This document shows positions 34,591 through 44,161 of a stretch of 64,000 nucleotides of DNA, one piece after another; the first letter of the stretch is position 1, and every line of letters starts with the position of its first letter. The notes beneath the pieces were generated by a model. The model saw only the letters and a list, made by a program, of their open reading frames with translations. It was not told the origin of the DNA and ran no database searches. The DNA is from Algoriphagus aestuariicola (lineage in GTDB: Bacteria > Bacteroidota > Bacteroidia > Cytophagales > Cyclobacteriaceae): assembly GCF_017254835.1 (NCBI RefSeq), contig NZ_JAFKCW010000002.1, positions 976,592 through 1,040,591 on the forward strand, written 5' to 3'. The position numbers and the translations under genes are program-made.

Positions 34591-37434
34591 CTATCTTCCA
34601 CAAATCTCTTTGTAGGCACAATAGGTACATTTTTCAACCTTTTCCGTCTGGTCAAAGGGCCTCGTCGGATCAAACATCTCCGACAACAAGCCGCTCAATC
34701 CAGTCCGGAATTCCTCGGCGAACCTCCTATAGTCTGCGATTTCGTCCCCCTCAAGTTTCAAAAACGGATTGAACTGGGGATTATAGATTTCCTTGATATT
34801 GAATATGCCCGGCTTCAGCGGCAGCTGATTCTCGGGATGGCCAGTTTCGTAAAAGTGCGCATACAGCATGGTCTGCATCGCCGCCTTATTCCGGTTTTTG
34901 TCATCCCGGTCAAAAAGCGACGCGATGGACTTCACGTTTTTGGTGTCTTTCCCTGTTTTGTAATCGATCAGACGTATAACCCCTTCCTTGACATCCATTC
35001 GGTCAATCACACCTCCCAGTACCACCTCTGCTACCCCTTCTGAGGTCTCGACGGCGATCCCGGACGGATATTCCTTTTCCAAACCAATGACTTCGAAATC
35101 ACCGTTCTTTTGATCGTAATCCAGGATCGCACCCAAGTATTTCACAAATATCTCCCGAACGATCTGCAATTGGCCTGAAAGCTCCAGTTCTTCGTTTTCC
35201 TCTTTGTTGTAAAATTTTCGGATTGCGCGATCCACAGCCGCCGGAACCTGCGGCTTCAGTCGCTCGATTCCATGTGTATCGATCTTTCGTGAGGCATTTC
35301 CCTCCCCTATTTCATACAAAAACTCCATCGCGCTATGAAGGATGGTGCCAAAGGTCGAGGGATCAATACCGGTGACTACTTCTTCCTTTTCCTTTAATCC
35401 CGCCACATAGCGGAAATAGAACCGAAGCCTGCAATCCAAATAGCTGTTGATCGCCGAGGCAGAAAGAGCCTTGGCTTTTGGAAAAGCGTTGGGATCATTT
35501 TTTCGCAAATAAAGCTTCAAAGACTCCGTGACCGCCCGAGTTTTTTCGACGGAGATAGGCGCTGAAGGAGTCAGGTCAACTGGCACCATCGCCACCTCAG
35601 GCTTGGCAATACCGAGTTCAGCATGCATCTGCTGGATAAATCGACTCATCTCCCCTGCTTTTCCCTGATCCGAAGAGGTCGTGTAGATCAAATGGACTTC
35701 CTCTGTTCGGTGAAGCAGGCGGTAAAAGGTATAGGCGTAGATCGCGTCATTCTGCTCCTGAACCGGCAGTCCAAAAGCCCGCCGAAGGTTGAAAGGAATC
35801 ATGGAATTGATGCCGCCTCCCGGAGGAAAGCTCCCCTCGTTCACATCGCAGATGATCACGCGGCGGAAGTCCAGATTTCTTGACTCCAGCACCCCCATGA
35901 GTTGCAAACCCTGCAACGGTTCACCCTCGAAAGGCAACTTGAGTTCGCGGAAAATCTGCCTGAACAACTTTAGGACAAAATCCATTCTCAGCCCCTTTGA
36001 GCTCTTGCTTTGAAAAACATCTCGGATACGGTTCAGCTGCTTGAAGGCCTGAAAGAGGTAGCTGCGCTGGATTTCGTCATCATGGTAGGCTTTTGCCAGA
36101 TACTGAATCAAGTTTCCCAAGTAGTCGAAGATTTCCTCAGCCTCGACCTTTCGGAAAACCAATCCAAAAATCGAATTGCCCTTCACCAACATTTCCTGAG
36201 GTACGTCCAACAGGTTATTGGCTCGAATGCTATCTAGCACTTCCTGCGCATGCTGGGGATTTTCGCTTTTCAGGTAAGGAAAAGAAAGCAAATCAGTTAC
36301 GGGCTTGTGGTAAAAACTGGTTTTCCCATCCCTCACCTTCACGAAACGCTGCAAGTCCAGCACTCCGTCCAAAAATGCATAAATCGGCGCATTTCGGATG
36401 GGATAGCCCATGGTGACGTTTAACTTGTCGATCTGAGGAGGAAGCATGTGTAGCACAGGAAATAGCAACTGTTCATCTGGCAGTACGATTACCGTTTCCT
36501 CCAGCGGTTCCTTTTCACCGATCTCTTCTAAAATCTTCCCTACCAGATTAGCCTGATTCGTCTTCAGCGGAATGGAATGCGTCTTGATTCGATCTGATTT
36601 GTGTCGGATTTCATCTGGAATTACTTTTGGGAAAGTCTTTCCAAGCACCGGATCTTTTTGATAATCCCTAAAAAACAAGCCCGCTTCCTGCAGTTTGTCC
36701 TCCAGATAAAACGCATCCAGATCCCAATAAACTTCCGCTCCAAACTCCTTCACAAAATGCTTAATGAGCTTTTCCTCAGCCAGCGTAAAAGCATTAAAAC
36801 CTACGAAGATGAAGTGCTTCCATGGCTTTTCTACCTGCTGTAGATTTTCCACTACTTGTCGATAGAGCTGTCCCGAATAGGCCATTCCGACGGTTCTTAA
36901 GCGATGCTGGAAGTCCGAATACAAACGTCCCAGAATCTGCCAGAAGCGTAGAAACTTCTCTTTTTCGCTTTCATTTTGTCGGGCAAATGCCAACCAAAAC
37001 TGGGAGATCAATTCTTTTTGGTCCTCGGTCAAAAAGCTCAAATCCGACTCGAATTCCTTGATTTCAGCCAGGTTTTGATAAACCGTCTTGGCCGGAGCGA
37101 GAAACTGGTCGAGGTCATTGAAATCTTTTAGGATCAATTCTCCCCAAAAGTAAAAGCGATCAAAATCCTCCGGCTCCTCCTGAATCTGGCTGTAGAGTTC
37201 ATACAATTCAAAGATCAGCGTCAACTCGTCGGCGGGCGTGTTTCCGGCCAAGCCATAGAAAACTTGCTCGATGGTTCTCACCTCCGGCATCCAAACGGGT
37301 TGGTCAATCAGTTCGCCGAGGTGTCGCGTAAAAAACAGTCCCGCACGGCGGTTTGGCAAAACAATTACCAATTCATCCAGCTTGCGGCCCGAATCCAGAA
37401 TCTGCCTTGCGGTATCTTTCAAAAACGAGTTCAT
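34591..37434 (-). CDS. AddB-like PD-(D/E)XK nuclease/helicase-like protein
   Basis: 947 aa. N-terminal helicase-like region without an intact Walker A (VIVLPNRRAGLFFTRHL). C-terminal RecB-type nuclease: SASAINSYLDCRLRFYFRYV, LIDYKTGKD (catalytic Asp...Lys), and the cysteines of a likely Fe-S cluster, one in LDCRLR and three in CTYCAYKEIC at the end. This layout is that of AddB, the partner of AddA in double-strand break end processing. Translationally coupled to the upstream AddA-like gene by an ATGA overlap. Cytoplasmic; acts with RecA in recombination repair and degrades foreign linear DNA. Confidence 0.88.
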   Translation of the reverse strand: MNSFLKDTARQILDSGRKLDELVIVLPNRRAGLFFTRHLGELIDQPVWMPEVRTIEQVFYGLAGNTPADELTLIFELYELYSQIQEEPEDFDRFYFWGELILKDFNDLDQFLAPAKTVYQNLAEIKEFESDLSFLTEDQKELISQFWLAFARQNESEKEKFLRFWQILGRLYSDFQHRLRTVGMAYSGQLYRQVVENLQQVEKPWKHFIFVGFNAFTLAEEKLIKHFVKEFGAEVYWDLDAFYLEDKLQEAGLFFRDYQKDPVLGKTFPKVIPDEIRHKSDRIKTHSIPLKTNQANLVGKILEEIGEKEPLEETVIVLPDEQLLFPVLHMLPPQIDKLNVTMGYPIRNAPIYAFLDGVLDLQRFVKVRDGKTSFYHKPVTDLLSFPYLKSENPQHAQEVLDSIRANNLLDVPQEMLVKGNSIFGLVFRKVEAEEIFDYLGNLIQYLAKAYHDDEIQRSYLFQAFKQLNRIRDVFQSKSSKGLRMDFVLKLFRQIFRELKLPFEGEPLQGLQLMGVLESRNLDFRRVIICDVNEGSFPPGGGINSMIPFNLRRAFGLPVQEQNDAIYAYTFYRLLHRTEEVHLIYTTSSDQGKAGEMSRFIQQMHAELGIAKPEVAMVPVDLTPSAPISVEKTRAVTESLKLYLRKNDPNAFPKAKALSASAINSYLDCRLRFYFRYVAGLKEKEEVVTGIDPSTFGTILHSAMEFLYEIGEGNASRKIDTHGIERLKPQVPAAVDRAIRKFYNKEENEELELSGQLQIVREIFVKYLGAILDYDQKNGDFEVIGLEKEYPSGIAVETSEGVAEVVLGGVIDRMDVKEGVIRLIDYKTGKDTKNVKSIASLFDRDDKNRNKAAMQTMLYAHFYETGHPENQLPLKPGIFNIKEIYNPQFNPFLKLEGDEIADYRRFAEEFRTGLSGLLSEMFDPTRPFDQTEKVEKCTYCAYKEICGR

Positions 37435-40400
37435 ACTTCCAAAATTTCTGTGGGTTCGAGATAGCAGAGAAAGCCTTTGACGGGCTTTTGGCTGAGCTGG
37501 GACACCAGGTCCATGTATTCTTTCACCTGACGGAGATGGGATTCATATTTTTCGCCTGTTTTGAAATCGACCACGATCGCTTCTTTTTCACCAATGAGGA
37601 TACGATCAGGCCGCTTTTGACTACCTCCCGGCAGCAGGATTCCCTGCTCGGCGAGCGTTTGATAGCTTGGATCAAACCAATGGATAAACTGCGGCAAAGC
37701 AAACAAGGCCTCCAACTGAGCGCCTACAAGCTCCGCAGTTTCCGCGTCTAGCCTCCCTTCAAAGGTGTATTGCTGGAGTAAAAGGCCAGTTTCCTCTTTG
37801 TTTTTCGATGCAGCCAAGAGCTCGTGAACGATTACACCTAGCTTTCGCTGCGATCTTGCCTGAAGCCCTGCTTCAGAAAAGTCCCAAGCCATTTTCTTGG
37901 TCTTGAGCTTGGATCTCCAATTGTGGGATTCCCACCTTAGGAGCGGCGCTGAATAGACTTTTCTGCTTTTTTCCTGTGAAACCAAACTCCAGTTTCCAGC
38001 TTCGTAACTCATATTTTCCGCATCCCAGTTCTGCCTTTCTCCAAGCTCCTCCACTCGAAAGCCAGAGGAAAATAGCGCGTAAAGCAGATTTCCGGTGGAG
38101 TTTGCGCTGATCTTCCCATCCTTGGATTGGGAAAAATCCGAAAATCCCCAGATCACTTCCTCGGCGCGGGTGAATGCCACATAGAGCATGTTCAGCGAAT
38201 CCAAATAGGCCAATCGAATCTCTTCTTCATAGGCCTGCGAAAAAGCGGAGTTTTTCAATGTCGAACCGTGTGTCAGCGGCATCACCGTCTGCAAACCGCC
38301 CTCGGTCGAAAAAGGCGACCAGATAATTGGCGCCTGGAGCCCCGAAGCGACGATCTTCCAATCCAAAAATGGCATGAGCACGACTTTGTATTGCAGGCCC
38401 TTGGACTTGTGGATGGTGAGGATGCGCATGGCATCATGGTCTTCGGGAATCTTCACCGTCCGCTTGGCCTTATTCAGCTCCCACCAATCCAAGAAACCTA
38501 CAAGATCCGCACGGTTCTTTTTCACAAAGTCGAAAACCGCCTCCTTGAAACCGGATACATAGGCCAAGTCAATTTGCTTTTGCATCAAGTCCAAAAAGTC
38601 CACGCACTCTTCAAGCAATTCCAACAAAGGAAGCTGGTTCAGTTCATTGATTCTGGCGAGAAACTCCGCCTGCTTTGGCCACAATTCCTCTGGAAGACTG
38701 TCCTTGTGGAATAGCTCGTGGCTAAAGGGAATCACGTGGATCAAAGCATAGTAAAACCAAATCGTCTTCAGGGAAACCTTGTCGCTGGGGTTCGCTAAAA
38801 AAGTCAGCATGGCCACCAAACTTTTCACTGCGGCGGACTTGTCCAGAAAAAGCGATTCCTCAGAAAGCACATCAAAGCGGTAATCCGAGTCAGAATTTTC
38901 CCTCGCATAGGACATCAACTTGTCCGCGATCTCGGCTCCCTGGGAGTTTTTCCGAACCAGAAAAGCGATATCCCTCAGCTGATATCCTCTATCCTGCAGC
39001 TCCATGACGATCGCTGGAAGTTTATCCAAAACCTCATTTGCAGAATCTTCCTCCTCCTCTTCGCTCTCTTCAGAAGTACTTCTGGAATTTATTTTTTGCT
39101 TAAAGTTAAGTTTGATTTTCCCCTGGAAGTCCAGGCTAAGCTTCTTTTCAGGAATGCTCTGTCCGACGCCTTTAAATGCAGCGACAAGCAATCCGTTCGC
39201 GTCCAAATAATACTGATTGGCCATTCCGTCCTGCATTGCCGCCGGGAGGGTTTCGAACAAGGCGTTGTTAAACTGTATGATCCCGGGCAGGCTTCGGAAG
39301 TTCGTCGCGAGGTTCTTCTCCTCGATAATATCCGGGCGAAACTGGCTTTGAACTTCGTTCAAAAGCAGCTCCAGCTTGCCACCACGCCATCGGTAGATGG
39401 ATTGTTTCACGTCGCCTACGAGCAGGTTGGTGTTGCCAGAAGCCAGCGAGTTTTCGAGCAGAGGCTTAAAGCTCGTCCACTGGAAATCTGAGGTATCCTG
39501 AAATTCATCGATCAGGAAATTCCGGTATTGGTTGCCGATCTTCTCGTATACAAAGGGCGCATCGTTGTCCTTGGTAATTTGCTGGAGAAACTCGTTGACG
39601 TCGGAAATCAGCAGTATTCCCTCTTCATCCTTGAGCAGTCGCAGCTCCAAGATCAGGTCGCGAAAAACACCAAAGGCATTCAGATTTCGCTGCAAGGCAT
39701 CGATCGTGTTCCACCGGGTGAGTTTTTCCGGCCAAGAGAAAAGCATGTCGTATAGACCAGCTTGGCCTGCGGACTCAATTGCCGGACCTTTCTTGTCTCC
39801 TTTTTTGTACCAATTAGCCAAGTCCGGAAGATCCCGAAGCATAGCCTCGGTGAGGTCAGGAATCGGATTTTTCGGATCACCCTGACGGACAAATCGCATT
39901 GCAAAAGTCTTTGACCCTCCTTTGAAATCCGTCCATTCCAAGCCATGGTTTATTCGAATCGACTCGGCTTTTACCCTCATCTCTTCCGCTTCCGCGATCA
40001 GCTTTCGCTTTTCCTCCCTAATGTATTTTCTGAAATCGCCCAAAAAGCCTTCTCTGGCGACACTTTCCTGAAATAGTCCCCGGAAAGCTTTGAAGCGCTC
40101 CTGAAAGATCTCGCGGCCCAAGCCTTTGATCCCAGATCGGATATCCCAAGCTTTCTCGTTTTCAATTTGCTCGCTGGCATACTCGATCAGCCAAGTGCGT
40201 AGATTTTTGTCAATCGCCACCTTCTCCACCACACGATCCACGAGTCTGTCCAAGACTGCGTCAGTGTCCATCTCCAAGTCAAATTTGGCCTGCAAGTCCA
40301 TTTCCCTAGCAAAGGATCGGATCACCCGCTGGAAAAAAGAATCGATGGTACTCACCGCAAAATACCCATAGCCATGGAGGATGTAAAGCAGTGTCTCCCT

Positions 40401-40679
40401 CGCCCTTGACTGCAGCTGAGCCGCATTCACATCCAGCGCTTTCATCAGTTCCTCGTCCAAGAATTCTCCCGGCCGCACTTCCTTACTCAAGCGCTCCAAC
40501 ACGCTCAGAATCCGTTCCTTCATCTCCTGGGTGGCCTTGTTGGTAAAGGTCACCGCAAGGATCTGCTTATAGGCTGAGCGGGGGCTTTGCAAAGCCAGCT
40601 TCAGGTATTCCAGCGTCAGGGTGTAGGTTTTACCCGAACCCGCGGAGGACTTATAGAGGATAAAAGGTCTGTGATCCAT
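37431..40679 (-). CDS. AddA-like UvrD-family helicase/nuclease
   Basis: 1082 aa from the ATG at 40679 (MDHRPFILYKSSAGSGKTYTLT is split here as MDHRPF then SSAGSGKTYTLT); a TTG 7 codons upstream gives a longer frame. SF1A helicase motifs: Walker A near residue 11-20, ITFTNKA-like VTFTNKATQEMKERIL, motif II LIDEFQDTSDFQW, motif III VGDVKQSIYRWRGG, LTIHKSKGLQ, and VAFTRAEE. C-terminal nuclease: RPDRILIGEKEAIVVDFKTGE. It unwinds and cuts double-stranded DNA ends with AddB, encoded 4 nt overlapping. Probably a helicase-nuclease heterodimer with one nuclease on each subunit. Confidence 0.9.
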   Translation of the reverse strand: MDHRPFILYKSSAGSGKTYTLTLEYLKLALQSPRSAYKQILAVTFTNKATQEMKERILSVLERLSKEVRPGEFLDEELMKALDVNAAQLQSRARETLLYILHGYGYFAVSTIDSFFQRVIRSFAREMDLQAKFDLEMDTDAVLDRLVDRVVEKVAIDKNLRTWLIEYASEQIENEKAWDIRSGIKGLGREIFQERFKAFRGLFQESVAREGFLGDFRKYIREEKRKLIAEAEEMRVKAESIRINHGLEWTDFKGGSKTFAMRFVRQGDPKNPIPDLTEAMLRDLPDLANWYKKGDKKGPAIESAGQAGLYDMLFSWPEKLTRWNTIDALQRNLNAFGVFRDLILELRLLKDEEGILLISDVNEFLQQITKDNDAPFVYEKIGNQYRNFLIDEFQDTSDFQWTSFKPLLENSLASGNTNLLVGDVKQSIYRWRGGKLELLLNEVQSQFRPDIIEEKNLATNFRSLPGIIQFNNALFETLPAAMQDGMANQYYLDANGLLVAAFKGVGQSIPEKKLSLDFQGKIKLNFKQKINSRSTSEESEEEEEDSANEVLDKLPAIVMELQDRGYQLRDIAFLVRKNSQGAEIADKLMSYARENSDSDYRFDVLSEESLFLDKSAAVKSLVAMLTFLANPSDKVSLKTIWFYYALIHVIPFSHELFHKDSLPEELWPKQAEFLARINELNQLPLLELLEECVDFLDLMQKQIDLAYVSGFKEAVFDFVKKNRADLVGFLDWWELNKAKRTVKIPEDHDAMRILTIHKSKGLQYKVVLMPFLDWKIVASGLQAPIIWSPFSTEGGLQTVMPLTHGSTLKNSAFSQAYEEEIRLAYLDSLNMLYVAFTRAEEVIWGFSDFSQSKDGKISANSTGNLLYALFSSGFRVEELGERQNWDAENMSYEAGNWSLVSQEKSRKVYSAPLLRWESHNWRSKLKTKKMAWDFSEAGLQARSQRKLGVIVHELLAASKNKEETGLLLQQYTFEGRLDAETAELVGAQLEALFALPQFIHWFDPSYQTLAEQGILLPGGSQKRPDRILIGEKEAIVVDFKTGEKYESHLRQVKEYMDLVSQLSQKPVKGFLCYLEPTEILEV

Positions 40680-40796
40680 GAAATTTTGGCGAGCGTCCAA
40701 GATAGGAAAGTAGGAGATTTATCCCTTCGATAAACAGGAAGGATGACGAAAATTGTCGGGGATTGGGTTTGGGAAGTTGATTGGAAAGAGTTCGAC

Positions 40797-41012
40797 ACCC
40801 TTCGGGGTCTTTTGAATTATTTATCGTTTCTCGTCCATGGGTTACACCCATGGTTAATGAAAAGTTTAACCCCTATCGGGGTCACAGCTTCGACGGCGTG
40901 GGAGTTTTGGTCATCAGGCATTAAAGACCACGAAGTGGTCAAACCTATCAATAACCTCCGGAGCAACCGGGGGCACTAGGTGACCCCAAGGCCAACCCCA
41001 ATGGGGTTAAAC
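40797..41012. repeat. REP-like palindromic repeat cluster, left of the IS200-type transposase
   Basis: Several short perfect hairpins close together: CCATGGGT-TAC-ACCCATGG (40835-40853), GACCAC-GAA-GTGGTC (40926-40940) and AACCCC-AAT-GGGGTT near the end, plus ACCCTTCGGGGT-type units near 40797. The stretch from 40926 onward repeats in the same orientation at 41565-41672 on the other side of the transposase. The pattern is that of REP/BIME elements. It fills most of the 333-bp gap upstream of the AddA gene. Confidence 0.7.
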
Positions 41013-41459
41013 TCATAGCAAGTACTTCTCGTCAAACTCGATTTCATACTCCTGAAGCAAAGCCTTGTATTCATCCAAAAAAGTCGTCTCTATATGGTGC
41101 TCCTCTTGGTTTTTGATGTACTTGATCAGACTGTCCTTCGCCTTTATAGATTCCGAAAATGCACCATACCCATCCTGCCAACCCTTGAAATCCGGAAAGA
41201 TTTCTTCACGCTTGATGAAGTCATCAGCGGCGAGTTTGATGTCCTTGACCAAACTTGCGATGGGTATTGTCGGGTGAATGTGCGTCAAAATATGGAGATG
41301 ATCTTTCACACCATTGATTCGATAGAGGTGGCAGTTTTTGTTGGTGAGCAGGTGATGAACATAGGCAAACAGCCTTTTCTTTTGGTCAGGGACAATTGTT
41401 TTCTCACGATGTTTCGTAGAAAAAACCACATGGTAGATCAATTGCGTGTAGGTGCCCAT
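41013..41459 (-). CDS. IS200/IS605-like or REP-associated (RAYT) Y1 transposase
   Basis: 148 aa HUH single-strand transposase. YTQLIYHVVFSTKHREKTI at the N-terminus, metal site DHLHILTH (His54 and His56), and catalytic LIKYIKNQEEHH with Tyr114 and Gln118 in the Y-x3-Q arrangement of IS200 TnpA. Full length. No accessory TnpB. It lies between two direct copies of a REP-like palindromic repeat (40926-41012 and 41565-41672), which fits a REP-associated tyrosine transposase rather than a simple insertion; a true IS200 copy is the alternative. Confidence 0.88.
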   Translation of the reverse strand: MGTYTQLIYHVVFSTKHREKTIVPDQKKRLFAYVHHLLTNKNCHLYRINGVKDHLHILTHIHPTIPIASLVKDIKLAADDFIKREEIFPDFKGWQDGYGAFSESIKAKDSLIKYIKNQEEHHIETTFLDEYKALLQEYEIEFDEKYLL

Positions 41460-41524
41460 ACTAAGCTGATTTGGCTCGGTGAAGTTTCGGTGATTCTATG
41501 ATGAAAGACAATTGAAAAAAATCA

Positions 41525-41673
41525 ACGCCCTTCGGGATCAGCTACTCCAAACCAACCGTAACACGACCACGAAGTGGTCAAACTTATCAATAGCCCCCGG
41601 TAGATGAGCCTGTCGGACCTACCGGGGGCACTAGGTGACCCCAAGGCCACCCCCAACCCCAGCGGGGTTGAAC
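41525..41673. repeat. REP-like palindromic repeat cluster, right of the IS200-type transposase
   Basis: GACCAC-GAA-GTGGTC at 41565-41579, followed by a stretch highly like the left copy (ACTAGGTGACCCCAAGGCCA) and AACCCC-AGC-GGGGTT near 41657-41671. A CGCCCTTCGGGATCA unit precedes it near 41526. Same orientation as the left copy. The cluster fills the space up to the GH67 gene. Confidence 0.7.
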
Positions 41674-41736
41674 ATCCTGTGCTTTTAGGATTTCGCCTCT
41701 TTTTTGATCAATTTAAAAACCCAAAAACCCAAACCC

Positions 41737-43896
41737 ATGAAAACCCTATTGACGCTTGTCCTTTGCACACTATTGACTTTTTCTACCCGCGCCAATGACG
41801 GCTATGGCCTTTGGCTGGACTACCAAGCCATAGAGAATCCAACGGCAAAATCCGATCTATCACGCCTCTACTCTGGATTCTACTTCTTTGGACAAAGCCC
41901 TACTTACGACGTAATTCGCAAAGAACTTGAGCTTTCCGGAGAAAAAATGCTGGGTCAATCCCCCGTCTTCACCTCAGAAAGGCTCGCCCAAACCCAAGTT
42001 TGGCTGGGTACACGGGAGGAGCTTTCCCAAGTCTTGGGCCTGCAGCAGCAGACCTCGATCAAGGAACTCGGCGAGGATGGTTATTGGCGAGGGCCGATTG
42101 GGTTTCAAGGCAAAACCTATTACGCTATTGTCGGCAACCGCCCTATTAGTGTTTTATATGGGGTTTTTGACTGGCTAAGAAGCATCCAAACTGATTCTTT
42201 TGATCAGACTGCCGAAAAATCTGGGAGCCCAAAAGTTAAGCTTCGCATGCTCAACCATTGGGATAATCTGGATAGAACTGTGGAGCGGGGCTATGCAGGT
42301 TTCTCGATCTGGGACTGGCACAAGCTACCCGGCTACGTCGATCCTCGCTACCTTGACTATGCCCGCGCCAATGCCAGTCTCGGCATCAACGCCGTCTCCC
42401 TCACCAACGTCAATGCAAATGCAAGAATCCTGACCACGGACTTTATGAAGAAAGCCAAAGTGCTGGCAGACCTCTTTCGTCCTTACGGCATCAAAGTCTT
42501 TCTCACTGCCCGCTTCTCCGCACCTATCGAGATTGGAGGGCTGAAAACCGCCGATCCGCTTGACTCTGCGATAATTGATTTTTGGAAAAAGAAAACGGAC
42601 GAGATGTATTCCTTTATCCCGGATTTTGGAGGATTCCTCGTCAAGGCCAATTCCGAGGGACAGCCTGGTCCCCATGAATACGGTCGGAATCACGCGGAAG
42701 GGGCAAACATGCTCGCGGATGCTTTGGCTCCCCACGGAGGCGTATTGATCTGGAGGGCATTTGTCTATTCCCATGAACTCGACGAGGACAGACACAAGCA
42801 TGCCAACCTTGAATTTGAACCCCTAGACGGAAAGTTTCGCGACAATGTCATCATCCAAGTCAAGAATGGCGCAATCGACTTTATGCCCCGCGAGCCTTTC
42901 CATCCGCTCTTCGGAGCCATGCCCAAAACCAATCTGGGGATGGAGTTTCAAATCACCCAAGAGTACCTCGGCCAAGCCACCCAACTGGTCTATCTCGCGC
43001 CGATGTGGGAGGAAGTCTTGCAAAGCAAAACCTATAGACCTACCCCCTCTTCCACTGTTGCAGGCGTGGTCGATGGCAGCGACTCAGACCAAAAGCTTAC
43101 CCTCGTCGCTGGCGTCTCCAACATCGGCACCGACCGCAACTGGACAGGGCACTTGATGGCCCAGTCCAACTGGTATGCCTTCGGAAGAATGGCCTGGAAC
43201 CCAGATTTGAGTTCCGGAGAAATTGCCGATGAGTGGGTGAAAATGACTTTCGGAAAAGACCCCGAATTGGCGGGCAAGATCAAAGAAATCCTGTTGGACT
43301 CCCGAGAGGCGGCGGTCAACTACATGATGCCGCTAGGTCTCCATCATATCATGGGCCGGGATCACCACTATGGCCCGGGGCCTTGGGTGACTGGTGGACG
43401 GGCCGACTGGACAGCCTTGTACTATCATCAAGCCGACAGCTTGGGAATAGGATTTGACCGGACAGCCAGCGGAAGCAATGCCTTGGGCCAATATGCGCCG
43501 GAAATCCAAAATGCTTGGTCAGATCCCCAGGAGATCCCAGAAAAATTCCTGCTCTGGTTTCACCACTTGCCATGGGATTTCGAAATGCGTTCCGGCAGAA
43601 CGCTTTGGGAGGAAATCGGCCTACACTATGACTCCGGCGTCAAATCCGTACGACAGATGCAGGAAACCTGGGCTTCCTTGGAAGGAAAGATCGATCCGGC
43701 TCGCTTCGACCATGTACGCCAGTTGCTGGCCATCCAAGAAGAGGAGGCCGAATGGTGGAGAAACGCCTGCCTGCTTTACTTCCAAACCTTTGCCAAGCGA
43801 CCCTTCCCCGCCGAAATCGAACAGCCGACCGGCGATCTGGAGGAATACAAAAGCCGAAGCTTTCCAACCGCTCCCGGCATAAGACCGAGATGGTGA
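41737..43896 (+). CDS. Secreted alpha-glucuronidase, GH67
   Basis: Removes 4-O-methyl-glucuronic acid from glucuronoxylan oligosaccharides. 719 aa from the ATG at 41737, which begins a signal peptide (MKTLLTLVLCTLLTFSTRA); a start 11 codons upstream is not needed. GH67 hallmarks: LNHWDNLDRTVERGYAG, PYGIKVFLTARFSAP, KANSEGQPGPHEYGRNHAEGAN, and YSHELDEDRHKHAN...MPREPFHPLFG, with acidic residues in the acid/base region. Convergent with a GH3 gene and starting just after the REP cluster. Together with GH3 and GH127 nearby it suggests use of glucuronoarabinoxylan. Confidence 0.93.
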   Translation: MKTLLTLVLCTLLTFSTRANDGYGLWLDYQAIENPTAKSDLSRLYSGFYFFGQSPTYDVIRKELELSGEKMLGQSPVFTSERLAQTQVWLGTREELSQVLGLQQQTSIKELGEDGYWRGPIGFQGKTYYAIVGNRPISVLYGVFDWLRSIQTDSFDQTAEKSGSPKVKLRMLNHWDNLDRTVERGYAGFSIWDWHKLPGYVDPRYLDYARANASLGINAVSLTNVNANARILTTDFMKKAKVLADLFRPYGIKVFLTARFSAPIEIGGLKTADPLDSAIIDFWKKKTDEMYSFIPDFGGFLVKANSEGQPGPHEYGRNHAEGANMLADALAPHGGVLIWRAFVYSHELDEDRHKHANLEFEPLDGKFRDNVIIQVKNGAIDFMPREPFHPLFGAMPKTNLGMEFQITQEYLGQATQLVYLAPMWEEVLQSKTYRPTPSSTVAGVVDGSDSDQKLTLVAGVSNIGTDRNWTGHLMAQSNWYAFGRMAWNPDLSSGEIADEWVKMTFGKDPELAGKIKEILLDSREAAVNYMMPLGLHHIMGRDHHYGPGPWVTGGRADWTALYYHQADSLGIGFDRTASGSNALGQYAPEIQNAWSDPQEIPEKFLLWFHHLPWDFEMRSGRTLWEEIGLHYDSGVKSVRQMQETWASLEGKIDPARFDHVRQLLAIQEEEAEWWRNACLLYFQTFAKRPFPAEIEQPTGDLEEYKSRSFPTAPGIRPRW

Positions 43897-44161
43897 TGCC
43901 TCGACAAGCTCAGCACAGAAGTAGCGAGGTCGGGAAGTCGGGAGCTTAGGAAGTATGGAAGTGGAGACTCCTCCAGCGCTCAACTTACCCCCTACCCGAG
44001 GGAGCTTTCTCTTTGTAAACTCATCGCTTAGTATAAAATATAAGACGGCTGGGTAGGCTGGGTCGACGCAGCAGAAATCGGATGATGGAAAACGCCGCTC
44101 AGTTCGATATCCAAATCTTCGCCAATTGTTCCAATTTAGCCTCCATCAACAAGACCATTCG
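43897..44161. repeat. Intergenic gap with a dispersed-repeat copy
   Basis: 265 bp between the convergent GH67 and GH3 genes. At 43897-43918 it reads TGCCTCGACAAGCTCAGCAC followed by AG, the reverse of a repeat found twice at 47297-47376. A purine-rich AAGTCGGGAG/GGAAGT tract follows. No T-run terminator is clear. Confidence 0.6.

Noticed and set aside
34591-40679. AddAB-like pair as a defence-island helicase-nuclease
   Set aside because: Domain layout and coupling match the housekeeping AddAB end-processing enzyme, and no other defence genes are adjacent.
41013-41459. Transposase region as a complete IS with TnpB or CRISPR-like guide RNA
   Set aside because: No TnpB gene and no omega-RNA-like structure follow; the flanks are REP-like repeats.
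40797-41673. Palindromic repeats as a CRISPR array
   Set aside because: Units are unequal and adjacent, without uniform spacers; no cas genes are in the window.
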